From assembly GCA_014529385.2 (NCBI GenBank), contig CM043953.1, positions 94,585,342-94,649,341 of the forward strand: a stretch of 64,000 nt of DNA, given 5' to 3'. Position numbers and translations under genes: made by a program. Under the pieces are notes generated by a model. That model searched no databases, was not told where the DNA came from, and saw only the letters and a program-made list of their open reading frames with translations. The stretch comes from Adiantum capillus-veneris. Taxonomy: Eukaryota; Streptophyta; Polypodiopsida; Polypodiales; Pteridaceae. Within the stretch, counting starts at the first letter, position 1. The number at the start of each line of letters is the position of its first letter. This document shows, one piece after another, positions 42,720 through 53,371 of the stretch.

Positions 42720-44425
42720 GCGTTCATGTTGTCCCCGACATGACCTGATTGTCGATGGCGATGTGGTTTTTGCTGTCGTTTTGGCTTCATCTGTTGCACT
42801 GCTTGTAACTTTGTCGAGCCACAACAAGAACTATGATCCATTAGAGCGGACATTTATCATCATAACCATTCATCTTTTGAGATCCTCTGATTACTTTTAT
42901 GTCTACTCTTCTTCATTGGGGACTTCTTTGTTCCTGTGCAATCATGTTGTTAGTGTTGTCTGCAGCTTTGTCATTGTAGGCCATTCTTCGACTCGCCATT
43001 GAGGATAAGTATGCTATGATCTGAAACTGGTGCTCCAATTCATTTGTCAATTGATTTGAGTAGCATTTCCTTATTGTTGATGTAGAAGGAAAATGTACAA
43101 GAGGATGGTGATAGGTGTCTTTAGATTAGGATCTAAAACCTGGATGACCAAAGGGAAAAAAACCCGGTGGGAAAAAAAATGCCTTTGGTATACGCTCTTA
43201 TTGGAGTTGAGCAGTTGAACGTGAAGTACATGTTCATGAAAGGTGAGTGCTTGGGTGAAACACGGAAAGAGTGCCTGATGCAAGTGCCAATTATGGGACA
43301 CTCTATATGCATATGAGAAATTTGTCACCAAAAGCATGCAATGTGAAAGAAGGAGATGATGAGTGTTTCAAGAAATAAATGTAGCACATGTGACATCAAA
43401 AGATGTCTCAATAGCTTCCACCTTTCCAAGAAGTGTTGTCGATGTAGAAGTTTCTCCACTCGTATCTCACTGTGCTCAATACGTGAGTGTCTTTTGGACC
43501 TTCTCCTTCACTTCACTAGACTTAAGTACTTAGACTTCGACTCTTTTGCTCACCTATACCAGCATGAGCGACACAACATAAATATGTTCAACTCTTCTAG
43601 CTTGAGCAGTACCTAGAATAGCTAAGACGCTTAGACCACAGAGAATATTACTTGAAGCTTTGGGACTAATACCTCACTCATTTTGTGGCTTAGCTACTCG
43701 ACTCTGACTTGTATGACTTGTCGGTTGCATGTTGACACTGCTTTGTGACAAGTTCTTCGGCTGTTGTAGTGGCTGCTAAGACATACTTCGTGAAGTTTCA
43801 TCGTTTTCCTGTACCTTCTTCTCTTTGTAGTGCTCAGGCCTCTCGTCAGTCTTTTCTTCATGTGGATTGTGGATTTTTTTATTTTTTATTTATAATAAAC
43901 AAAGAATATCTTAAAACAACTCAACAAAAGAAAAATCATTCAAATAGAAATCTAAATGCTATGTACACTATACACATGTCCCTAGGGGCTCATATATGGA
44001 TTTTGTCCCCATACTCCTCTGTAACACTACTATGAGGGCATATACTCTAAATTTCGTCAAAAAATTATCACAATAAAACGCAAAAATTCAATGCATCTCA
44101 CAAAACACTGCCCTCTAATAGTCATAATGTTAGGTCCGCATTCAGAATGCCTCCCCCCTTCCTATTTAGAGTCATCCTTTACGACAGGGTATCGCAAAGG
44201 GTATGTGTTGTGCTTGGGCAATTAAAAGTTGTGCCTATGCAGGCCTTGTAATGTAGCCCTATTATGCATACACAGTCAATGCATGGAAAAGATTTATGTT
44301 GTGCAAGATGTGGGTATAAGCAATTTTCTTATTGGCATTTGTTGGCGAGGCTTCCTATTCTAGAAGCAATGTAATGGTCTTTGAAGCTCCTGTATCATTG
44401 CTTGATTGAAGCGACTTGCTCTCTT
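42720..44425 (-). other. Non-coding 3' interior of element E
   Basis: No supported gene. Frames are short and lack reverse transcriptase or integrase motifs. An internal purine tract lies at 44151-44163, about 1.4 kb from the one at the LTR. Confidence 0.7.
44151..44163 (-). other. Internal polypurine-tract copy (element E)
   Basis: The minus strand reads AGGAAGGGGGGAG, the same 13 bases as the internal tract of element 1 at 9049-9061. Confidence 0.6.
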
Positions 44426-45463
44426 CTAACTGTACTGTAATCGTAGGAAGAATTGTAAGAATTCAAGCGGCAATGCACTGACAGCGGTTTTGTTGTTCTT
44501 CTTTGGGACCCATTTCTTTGCGATTATTGGCTGTTTTGTTGCTGACGCTCGTTTGGGAACCCATACTTGCCCGTGCTTCGTTTGTGTTTGAAGAGACTTC
44601 TTTGGGATCCACCTTTTTGTTGTGTGAGTCGACAATGGTCTTTGCTTCAGCCCTTGTACTCTTGGTTGGGGACGGGATTTAGGCTTTGAAAGTTGATACT
44701 ATGGTTGTTTTGATATCCAAATGAATTCCTGACTTTTTTGTGCTTGAATCAACTTCTTTGGAGCCCAAACCTGAGTTCTGAAAGCTTGCGACTTTGTGAT
44801 ATTCTTACCCGTTCGTGCACGCTTTCTTTGTTTTTGTTTTGGTGTTGGATCTTGTGATTTGTCATTAGAGATCTTTGTCTTCTTGATCCATATCTGTTTT
44901 TGGCCGATCTGGCTTTTTGGTATCCAGATTTGTCGAGCTTTTTGGCTTTGACTTGTTGTCATGTTCTTTTGACCTGTCATGGTTGTTGCTGAAGGGGTTG
45001 GTGATAGTGATGGCTTGAGTTGATGATAGGGGATGTCGTAAGATTCATCACTATTGCTACTATCCTCAGCAAGGTTGACTTCTTGTACTTCCCCTTGATT
45101 TTTTAGCTGGTAGTGGAAAGTTACTGTCTGTTTGCTCGTGGGTGGTAGTTTCTTCGAGGACTTTTCTAGCCCATTGATTAGAGCATTGTTAGCTCGTTGC
45201 TCTGGTCGTATTCCTCCTAGCTGAGTCTTTGCATCCTTATTAGGATCCATGTATGAGGATGCTTGTGGTGGCCGTGTCTTCACCGAGGACTTTGGAATCC
45301 ACTTTTGATGCACTTTAGTCGTGTAGCGATGACATTGATTCCCGGGTTGTTGCTCTTCTTGAAGCTCGAAGTGTTCTACAGAGTCATAGAACTCGTCTCC
45401 TTCTTCATCTTTTGATTCTCCACGTTTCTTTGTTTGCTCCTTATTTCGAGAGCTTGTTGATGT
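44426..45463 (-). pseudogene. W-x-P-K motif tail of the element E protease frame
   Basis: This stretch continues the protease frame after a TAG at about 45464. It is basic and contains repeated motifs in order: QKWIPKSSV, RQIWIPKSQI, KQIWIKKTKI, TQVWAPKKLI, EFIWISKQP and then a TAG. KRWIPKKSL, GQVWVPKRA and AKKWVPKKN follow. Spacing is about 10-120 residues with lysine-, glutamine- and serine-rich linkers. Element 1 has four such motifs in the same place. No domain known to me matches. A basic, tryptophan-containing repeat could bind nucleic acid or Gag, but that is inference. Confidence 0.7.
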
Positions 45464-46860
45464 CTAGATCTCTTTGTTTTCCTGGATTACACTCACTGCA
45501 AAATAAGGAACGACATCATAGCCATTTTCATCACAAAACTTTGTTGTGGGAGCATCCTCCACGGCGCACACGTCCAGAGTAGCCAAGATGTGTTCCCATC
45601 CAAAAGGCTCTAACTCTTCTTCAAGAAATGGTTTTGGGATATAGTCCCTATTCTCTATAACCCGCTCTAGGATACATTCCTCACATTTCAAGCTACCACA
45701 TTGTGAACCTCCGCACATCCATAGTTCTTTAGGCTTACCTAACCAAGCTGGAAGTTCTGATCCTGCTACTGTGGCGGAATCAAACTCCTCAACCGGTGTT
45801 CTCGTCACATCCCTATAGCTATGGTCCCTCAAGTTTATCTTTGTTATGGTTTCCATATGTCTCAGGTATATATGGTCATAACCCCAATATTGGACCATTT
45901 TCAATTGTCGCATGAATGGTCTTCCCAGAATGATGTCATAGTTGTTCTTCTTGCGAAAGTCAACAACAACAAAAGTGTGTTCATATTCAATGCCACAAGA
46001 AGTAACAAGTACTTTTTCTAGCAGTCCTAGGGGCTTTTCCTTGTGTCCGTCTGCAAGCTGCAAGGTCATTCGTGTGGATATCAAGGCAGGTTTTCCCCAT
46101 TTTTTCCAAACCTCTTTGGTTGCAATGGCCACACCAGCTCCACTGTCAAGGATTGCCATGGTTTTTACACCATTGAATTCCACAGGAAGGGTGGTGTTTC
46201 CATCTTCTCCCTCATAATACTCGCCTACCTTGTTTAATAGCACTGGCCTAGTATTTAGTTGAGGCATGTCAAGCTCTTTGATGCCTTCCTCGATTTGAGT
46301 CATTGGGGTTTTTACACCAAATTTCTCTAGACATTTACCCACATTAGCCCACATGTTTGGTCTTTGAATGGATGGCCTTGTTGGGAGACAGTCTCTGTGA
46401 TGGGACTGCAACCACATCTGACTTCGTCTCGTACTCTCCCATGTAGGACGGTAGTGTTCTTAGCGAATGGGGTTGACTATCCATAGATTTTATAGATCCT
46501 TTGTCGCCCCAATACGATTGCACGTCTAGATTCATTTGAGATCCAGTCTCAAATTTCTCTATTGGTGGTAGAAACACTCCTCGTTCATCACCAGTCTTGT
46601 CTACTAGTCTTCTTAGGTCATTGGCTTCATTGGCCTCTCTGACTTGTTTCCACAATTCGTCAAGACCATCTATCTCTTTACAATCCTCAGGTATAGCTTG
46701 GTGAAATCCCTCGGAAGAGTTATCTGTGGTATTCAGTACTATCCTTGGTTCTAATGCTGGGTCTTTGAGGTTTGGTCCGTGCTCATGACTAGAATCTGGC
46801 TCTTTTAGTTCCTGGTTTGGTGGGATTACTTGTGTAGGCAGGCACGGATCACATCCTCAG
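45464..46860 (-). pseudogene. Element E aspartic protease region
   Basis: The frame opens -1 to gag near 46860, runs to about 46400, and then shifts to the frame 46417-45464. The first part has LWKQVREANEANDLRRLVDK. The second contains MAILDSGAGVAIATKEVWKK with an intact D-S-G-A active site, LADGHKEKPLGLLEKVLVTS as flap region, and YDIILGRPFMRQLKMVQYWG as the I-L-G-R end. A cysteine-rich patch (CGGSQCGSLKCEECIL) follows. One shift and the terminal TAG break an otherwise good reading. The arrangement is the same as in element 1. Confidence 0.85.
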
Positions 46861-49294
46861 GTTTTACAACTGGTGGTTCTAGTAAAGCTTGGGCTGTTTG
46901 AATCATTTTCTGGCACATTTCAAACCTTTGCTTTTCTAGTTCCGCATAGGGATATGTCATCCACTTGTGTTCTTGGGTTTGGTTGTTTTTGAGCCTCACA
47001 TCATAGGCTTTCAAGAGGGCATCTAATGTCTCATTAACCTTCTCTGCCAAAACAGATCCTCCTGAACTAGCACTTCTCGATTTCTCATCCGTGGATGGTT
47101 CTTCTAGAGGTTTAACCATCTGTGTAAGAGAAGGTGCCTCCTTTTCCTCATGTTGTTTTATCTTCTCCTCAGCTTTGGTAAGCTTCTCAGCTAGGGATTT
47201 TTGCTCTCGTTCCCTGCGTGCTTTCATCCTAGTCTTTCTAGCTTTCCAACTATTTCGTTTGCTCTTGGTTTTCTGACTAGGTGCGTCTGTCTTTGGTCCA
47301 TCATCTGTCTTTGGACTCGTGTCACTTTCCGTGTTCTTTGTCTCTGGATTCTCATCAGCTTTCTTTTGAGCTTGTGCTCTCATAACCACTTGAACTGGTA
47401 CGACATTTTCATTTTCTGAGCTACTAGATAGCTGAACAATCCCTAATACATTTGTCGTGATTTTCCTGATTTGGTTTGGGTTTTTTGGGCAATCGGGGAT
47501 CAAGTGAGTGATGCCACACTCAAGACAGTAGGCATTTACTTTAGTGATCTCCGTATGAGGACATTGTTTGGCCAAGTGGTTGTCACGACTTTTGTGACAA
47601 TCTGTCTCTGGTTGAGGAGATTCTTTAAGCATTTCCTCTTGGCTATAAGCAAGCTTTAACCTAGATAAGCCGCTATTTGCAATGAATCGCAATGTCCTTT
47701 CGTCCATTTCATACCTTCTTTCTTTCGACTGAAACCTAGGAGGTTGGAGGTTGTACCGGCCTCACCACTCCATGTGTTTCTCTCACATTTTGTTGCTCCG
47801 AAGGGTAGTACTCACTTTGGTTGCTATACCACATTGTAGCTGGTACTGGCGTTGGTTTATTTGATGCTTCCAACATTGGCATGTATCTCATGTCTACCGG
47901 CATTCTAGTACCTGGCAGCGGAGGTTGTTGTCCTAAGACAAGCTGTGGCCTTAAAACTCCTACTGGTCCTGGCGCATTCCCCGTAATGTATCTAGGTGGA
48001 GGAGGTGCTTCTGGAACAGGTTGTACATACCTCTCCCTAGCATTTTCCATGCTATAATAGCACTCTTCCCCCGTATGGTTCGTCCATTTTCTCTCAATTT
48101 CACACCACTTCGGCTCTCCCGAATCAGACCTTACAAGAGGAATCAACCTCTTGACCAAGTCGTCGATAAGCTTTTCTTGATCAATAGGTGCCATTGGCTT
48201 GGCAATGGACTCACTTATCTGTGAAACACTGTGCTGAGAGGATGTGTCATCTCCTTGACTCTTTAAGTCCTTTTCTTTGTATGCCTCACAGTTATCCACT
48301 AGATAAAGAGCTTCTTTGATCAACTCGTTTAGCGTCATCCTCCTTATCATATGCAGATCCTTCTGAAGGCCCGCATGTCTCATTCCCTGGATAAAGATCA
48401 ACATCAGTCGTGCTTGCGTAGGTAATTCCGCTCTCGGACAGAGCTTAACATATCTCTTGAGCCGTAATGATACTTTGCGTACTGATTCATCCTCTTTCTG
48501 TTTGAATCTATGGATTTGCGAGACCGTGTTGTGAGCAATGCCTTTTGGCAAAATTCTTCAATAAACTCCTCAAACAGCTCATCTAGGGTCTCAAAATCCC
48601 ATTTTTCCACCGAGTCGAACCATGTAGCTGCATCATCTTCTAGAGTCAATCCAAATCCCGCAAACTGTGTCGCAAAATCTAAAACTTCCTCTGCTCTAAT
48701 CACTCTTCTAAAAGCCGTTACATGATCTCTCGGATCTTTATCTCGGGAGTATTTTATGTTTACCCATTTCTGGACTTGGGATGGTCTAACTCGTCGATTG
48801 TCTACAAGTCTAACCAGAGACTCTCCCAATCCTTCTCTCGTTATCGCTCTTGAAGGGAATCCTGGTGGCTCTCTTCTTGGAATTCCTATAGGAATTCTCG
48901 TGTTTGGTGGAGGCATTTGTGGTCCTTCATTGACCAAATATCCACCTCTTTCTAGTACAGTCTGTGGATTTGTGCTTTCTACAACTCTGTATTCTCGTCC
49001 ATACTTGTCGACAACTATAGATCTCCATTGACAGTTGACTCTGTATGTGTAGACATATAAGAGCTTGTAATCCGTTATCTCTTCTAGGTATGGATCTGAG
49101 CACCTATAAAGATTGACCTCATTGTCGTCAATGTATCTATATAGTCCTTCACTCTCATGACCAATCATCCAAACTCTCTCAACAAGATGGATCTTTATCA
49201 ATTGCAAGTTTGGAAGATCCATTATGGGAGGATATTCCTCTATCGTCGGGATCTCCAAGCTTGTGTAAGTTGCGTTTGAATCTAGGGTAGACAT
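46826..49294 (-). pseudogene. Element E Gag (two frameshifts)
   Basis: The start ATG at 49294 reads MSTLDSNATYTSLEIPTIEE. Capsid landmarks follow: VNIKYSRDKDPRDHVTAFRR, FAGFGLTLEDDAATWFDSVE and LDELFEEFIEEFC, then after a shift near 48545 QKEDESVRKVSLRLKRYVKL and PTQARLMLIFIQGMRHAGLQ. A proline-rich linker leads to a second shift near 47730 that restores the first frame. Knuckles are CLECGITHLIPDC (CX2CX3HX4C) and a broken CHKSRDNHLAKQC. A lysine/glutamate-rich coiled-coil-like stretch follows (near 47130-47260). Total about 820 residues. Likely the particle and RNA-binding protein. Confidence 0.85.
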
Positions 49295-49359
49295 GATTTT
49301 TGGGCTTAAGAGCTTTTGCTTGGTTTAAGTAGACTTAGTCCACTGTGTTCAAGTGCTTT

Positions 49360-49525
49360 GGTTAGGGAAAAGTCGAAACTATGTCCAAAACTGCAACCGT
49401 TTCATCACAATTCTCGCCAATTGTCACCCCTAACTTGCGGATGGTTAGGGAAAAGTCGAAACTATGTCCAAAACCGCAACCGTTTCGTCACAATTCTCGC
49501 TTTTAGACACCCCTAACTTGCGGAT
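49360..49525. repeat. 83-bp tandem doublet upstream of element E gag
   Basis: GGTTAGGGAAAAGTCGAAAC starts at 49360 and 49443, and the copies match with few differences, ending CCCCTAACTTGCGGAT. Confidence 0.9.
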
Positions 49526-49794
49526 GTATTTTGAGGCCTCAAACGAAGTTTTTTTCAAAGTTGACCTAAATGGTTTGCTCCACTATCTGTAGAGTCGCTC
49601 TTATGCTACGTTTTGATATAAAAACTTTTCCGATCCGATACCGTTTGTGAAAGTTATGGACAAAATAGTGAAATGCAGTTTAGACTGGTCAAAATGAGTC
49701 CAAATTCAATTTTAAAAGAAGATTTGGGATCCCTGTGACACTGTGAACACTCCTGTATGGTCAAAAGTACAGTTGGACCCTAAAACTGGCCTAG

Positions 49795-51801
49795 AGACAT
49801 CCTACGCGTAGGATGTCTATATGCTCAGAATTTAACAAAATTTGGTCCAGAGACTCCCCTTAAGTCCAACAACACAATGGTATGCTCAGAGGTTGATTTG
49901 GACCTAAAAATGGCCTTGAGACATCCTACACGTAGGATGTCTTTTTGTTCAGAATGACTTGAAATTTTCACGCCAGCTTCTCCTTGATGTGTTGATCACA
50001 GTGGTGTGCTCATAGGTTGGTTTGGAGTCCTAAATCAAGCTGGAGACATCCTATGCGTAGGATGTCTAACTGCTCAGATTTTGTCCAAACTTGATCCCAA
50101 GATTCTCCTAGTGCTCAGTAACCCAATGGTATACTCAAAATTGAATTTGGATGCCAATAGGTCAAGATTTAGGCTGCAAGAGCTTCTAGTGCACTCCAAG
50201 AGTAGGATGTCTGACAATTCTTGTCTTTGCTTGGTAAATAGGCCAAACAAGGTCCAAATTCACTTTTGAAAAAAGTTCTGGAATCCTTGAGACACTTAGA
50301 ACCTCCCTTTATGGCTACAGTAGAATTTTGACCACTTTATGACCCAGGAGACATCCTACGCATAGGATGTCTTTTTGCTCTGTTTCAGCTCAAACTTGCA
50401 TTGTAGCTTCCCCTTGATGTGCTAAACTCATAGCTATTTTTACTTTTTGATTCTGACACCTATAGGTTGGTTAAATGATCAAGAATCTGTTCCAAAATCC
50501 TGATGTCCGTTCTGATGAATTCACCAGTCAAATCAACTCCAAATTGGACCAAAATTGACTAGGAGGCTTGCCTAAGGCTATACAACACCCTGCTATGTCC
50601 ACAGTTTGAATTTGGCCTCTAAATCATGCCTTAGACATCCTACGCGTAGGATGTCTAACTGCTCAGAATTGCCCCAAATTTGAACCACAGACTCTCCTTA
50701 AGGTGCTGATCATTGTGGTATGCTCAGAGGTTGATTTGGAGTGCTAAATCATGGTGAAGACATCCTACGCGTACGATGTCTGAGTGCTTAGAATTGCCCC
50801 AAACTTGAGCCACAGCTTCCTCTTGATGTGAGCAACCCAATGCTATGCTTAGATTTTAATTTGGATGTCAAAAGACCCCAAAACTAGCTGTTCTAGCCTT
50901 TTTTTTCTTTAAAAAAACGCTAAAGTCTGCTTAAAACCCAATTTTCTCACCCAAATGAGCTGAAAACTCTCACATGCACTCAAAACATCATGTATAACAT
51001 GCACATGAAGTCACCCTATGGTTTGGTCTCAAAAATTATGCCTTGGGCACAATTTGGGTAGGATGTCTGGCAATTTTCGTCTTTTGGTCTTATCCTGTCA
51101 AGATATGGTCAAGTTCCCCTTTCCAGGTGAAAATAGGGTAAAACCTACCTTCTGAACACACTGGTCAACTCAGAATTTCAAAATTTCCACTAGATCACCC
51201 TGTAGGCATCCTACGCGTAGGATGTCTTTTTTCTCAGAATGGACTTCTGTTTCTACCCAAGGTGCTTCTTGATGCATATAACAAGAATATGTGATCACAG
51301 CAAATTTTGGATGTCAAAATTGCTCAGAATCACCACTTTTGGGAAAATATTTCTCTGAAAGAGTAACATCCCCTTAGCTCTCAGTCTATATGTCCAAATG
51401 ACATGAGCTTTGGTGTGTGTGTCCAACACAACATGCAGAATATGGGTATGATGTCAAAACTTGATTTTTGCTTCTAGAATCACTCTCTAGACATCCTACG
51501 CGTAGGATGTCTACTGATGAAATTTTTGGCATAATTCATCCACAGGCATCCCCAAGTCTTGAGCACTACTTTTCAAGCATTCCTACCAGTTTTTATGCAA
51601 AATTGTGCTCAGAATCTTAAGTTTCTTGTTTTCGCGTTTTTGACACTCCGTCTTTGGTCTTTTGGGTGTCAAGAGTTGGTCAAAACTCTAGTTTCAATGT
51701 ATACTTAGGGTAAACCCCCCCTTCTGAACACACTGGTGCAGTCAGAATTTTCAAATTTGGTCTCCAAAATCCCCTTGAGACATCCTACGCGTAGGATGTC
51801 T
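49795..51801. repeat. Array of eleven 24-bp palindromes in the leader of element E
   Basis: The palindrome has arms AGACATCCT and AGGATGTCT around the self-complementary centre ACGCGT. Copies start at 49795, 49919, 50044, 50189, 50349, 50633, 50758, about 51045, 51204, 51489 and 51778. Those at 49795, 50633, 51489 and 51778 are perfect. Those at 49919, 50044, 50349, 50758 and 51204 have one change. Those at 50189 and 51045 keep only the right arm. Most are followed after three to five bases by TGCTCAGAAT or a close form. Spacings are 124, 125, 145, 160, 284, 125, 287, 159, 285 and 289 bp. Confidence 0.95.
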
Positions 51802-51980
51802 ATGTTTACAGAATTGCAGGTTTTCTTCATAGAACCCTTGCAAATGCTCTTTTATATGCACAGCATCAGTCAGTCATACAAAAATATCCACAAAAGCTTG
51901 TTTAATGCATTTTTACCCTCAAAAGCACACTATTCCGTGATTTCAAATGCAATCAAACGAAACCTACTTAGGTCCTTGTG

Positions 51981-51998
51981 TCCCCGGCAACTGCGCCA
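51981..51998 (-). other. Primer-binding site, tRNA-Asp type (element E)
   Basis: The minus strand reads TGGCGCAGTTGCCGGGGA, one base different from the complement of plant tRNA-Asp, one base inside the LTR. Confidence 0.85.
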
Positions 51999-52347
51999 AT
52001 GTTGTAGGAGCGACTCACACACCCATGAAGTGCATGCAAACACTACCTAGATCAACATAATGTCAATCGAGGACACAGATGACACGATAGGCACACGGAG
52101 GAAATCTCTTTAGCTTGTCAGGCTGAGACCATCCTACACATACAACACTCTGAAAGGCCAACTATACCACAATCAAGAACCTCACTGCTCTCAACTACAC
52201 CACCTAGCCACATACACACATACGGAAGGTAACTCACCTAATCATGCCAGATTCGTACGAAAATTAAGGAACACCATCCCCTCACTAGGATACACCTGTC
52301 CCTAAGCTTCTACACTCAAAACCCTCACTCTAAACCCATCTGCGGAA

Positions 52348-52363
52348 AACGCGTAGGATGACA
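52348..52363. promoter_or_regulatory. Half-site of the leader palindrome in the 5' LTR of element E
   Basis: Same AACGCGTAGGATGACA as at 42089, downstream of the predicted transcription start in the element's own direction. Confidence 0.5.
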
Positions 52364-52699
52364 GAGCAGAATTTTGAAAGTGCCTGAAACTTAAATTTAT
52401 TAGTACCTATGCGTAGCTTATGTCGCCACAATTCTATAGACTACTAGCACGCAGAAAACAGACATCGTTTGATAAACTTACGGCCACAAATAGCTCGTAG
52501 ATGCGTCGGCGTGTGCGCTTTGTCTCGCGTGGAATGCTTGGCGTTGTCGCGTAGCTCTCCTCGAGCCTACAACAATGGTGCAGTCGGATCTCCAATGTGT
52601 TGAGCGAGTCGGGCATAGCGAGAGGATAAAGCTCATGCTCACTCTCTTTCTCTCTCACACACAGCAGACGGCATCGCTAAAGTTTTTGATTATGATTAA

Positions 52700-52702
<3 letters not shown>

Positions 52703-52733
<31 letters not shown>
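52703..52733. repeat. Poly(C) tract of 31 bases
   Basis: An uninterrupted C run (G on the element's sense strand), 25 to 60 bases downstream of the TATATAAGG box. The 3' LTR copy has 11 bases. Confidence 0.9.
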
Positions 52734-52734
<1 letters not shown>

Positions 52735-52757
52735 TTCTTTACAAAATGACCTAGGTA

Positions 52758-52766
52758 CCTTATATA
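52758..52766 (-). promoter_or_regulatory. TATA box in the 5' LTR of element E
   Basis: TATATAAGG on the minus strand, conserved at 42478-42486. Transcription would start about 25-30 bases downstream, at the edge of the G tract. Confidence 0.55.
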
Positions 52767-52986
52767 CTAAGGCTACCTTAGGTTTAACAAAAAATGGGGT
52801 TGAAAGGGTCAAATGGCTTTGTATTTACAATCTAGAAGTGCCATTGCACCCCGGCTTCTGAAACTAGAATAACTACTCATTACAATGACGTTTATAGCCA
52901 TAATCCGCAGCATTTCATAACTCGCAAAAGATAAGACTTTGGTACGAAACTTGAGTTATGTTGTGTTGTTGACCCAACGGTCAACA

Positions 52987-53330
52987 AACCACCAAAGATC
53001 CCTTTGACATCTTCCACGATTTGTTTCCGAATGCAATGTTGTGACCTTCATCGTCCAATTGTCCTGTAGAGATCAAATTTTTACGAAGAGAAGGAACATG
53101 CCTAACATCTTTAAGCTTCCATTCATTTCCGTTAGCAGTTTTGACAGAAACTATACCTTTGCCGACAATCTCACAAGCTTCATCATCTCCCAAGTATACA
53201 TACCCAAAATTACCTTTGGTGTAATCTTGGAAATGTTGCTTGTGTGGTGTCGCTTGGAACCCCAGAATCTACTATGCAGGAATTAGACACATTGTCTAAT
53301 GAGAGAATTAGAGCATCTTGGTCTACTTTA
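52987..53330 (-). pseudogene. Copia-D protease remnant
   Basis: SNSCIVDSGVPSDTTQATF carries D-S-G of the protease site. After a stop comes WVCILGDDEACEIVGKGIVS, VKTANGNEWKLKDVRHVPSL and RKNLISTGQLDDEGHNIAFG, the conserved segment between protease and integrase of Copia. The frame passes into element E after KGSLVV and resumes at 41740. Confidence 0.9.
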
Positions 53331-53371
53331 CCTGCCACATTGGCCTCTGATGTTGGCTTGTTGTCTTGAGA

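Larger units (their letters stand above)
49295..51980 (-). other. Leader of element E
   Basis: 2.7 kb of non-coding sequence between primer site and gag. The part next to gag holds an 83-bp tandem doublet (49360-49442 and 49443-49525). The rest is a degenerate array of about 125-145 bp units, each with flanking ATGCTCAG-type boxes and a central palindrome. No frame of note. Confidence 0.85.
41741..52986 (-). mobile_element. Element E: non-autonomous Gag-protease LTR retrotransposon with a palindrome-array leader
   Basis: LTRs of 967 and 987 bp start TGTTG and end GGTCAACA. AACCA flanks both sides, and the Copia-D frame resumes across it. It has a tRNA-Asp-type primer site, a 2.7-kb leader with eleven related palindromes, gag, protease, a tail with at least eight W-x-P-K-like motifs, 1.7 kb of non-coding sequence and a purine tract. 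No reverse transcriptase, RNase H or integrase is present in 11.2 kb. By eye the LTRs differ by some 25-30 substitutions, so it is older than element 1. The layout is the same as element 1, but the sequences are diverged. Confidence 0.95.
52000..52986 (-). repeat. 5' LTR of element E (987 bp)
   Basis: Partner of 41741-42707. It has a 31-base C tract at 52703-52733 where the other copy has 11, the same TATATAAGG box and the same palindrome half-site. AACCA follows. Confidence 0.95.

Noticed and set aside
42763-44035. Small host genes on the plus strand between element E LTR and protease
   Set aside because: Frames are short, antisense to the element, and show no domain or start context; the region lies inside a single transposon.
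49795-51801. CRISPR array
   Set aside because: Repeats are palindromes with irregular 100-260 bp spacers that are themselves related, inside a plant LTR element; no cas gene and no uniform spacer length.
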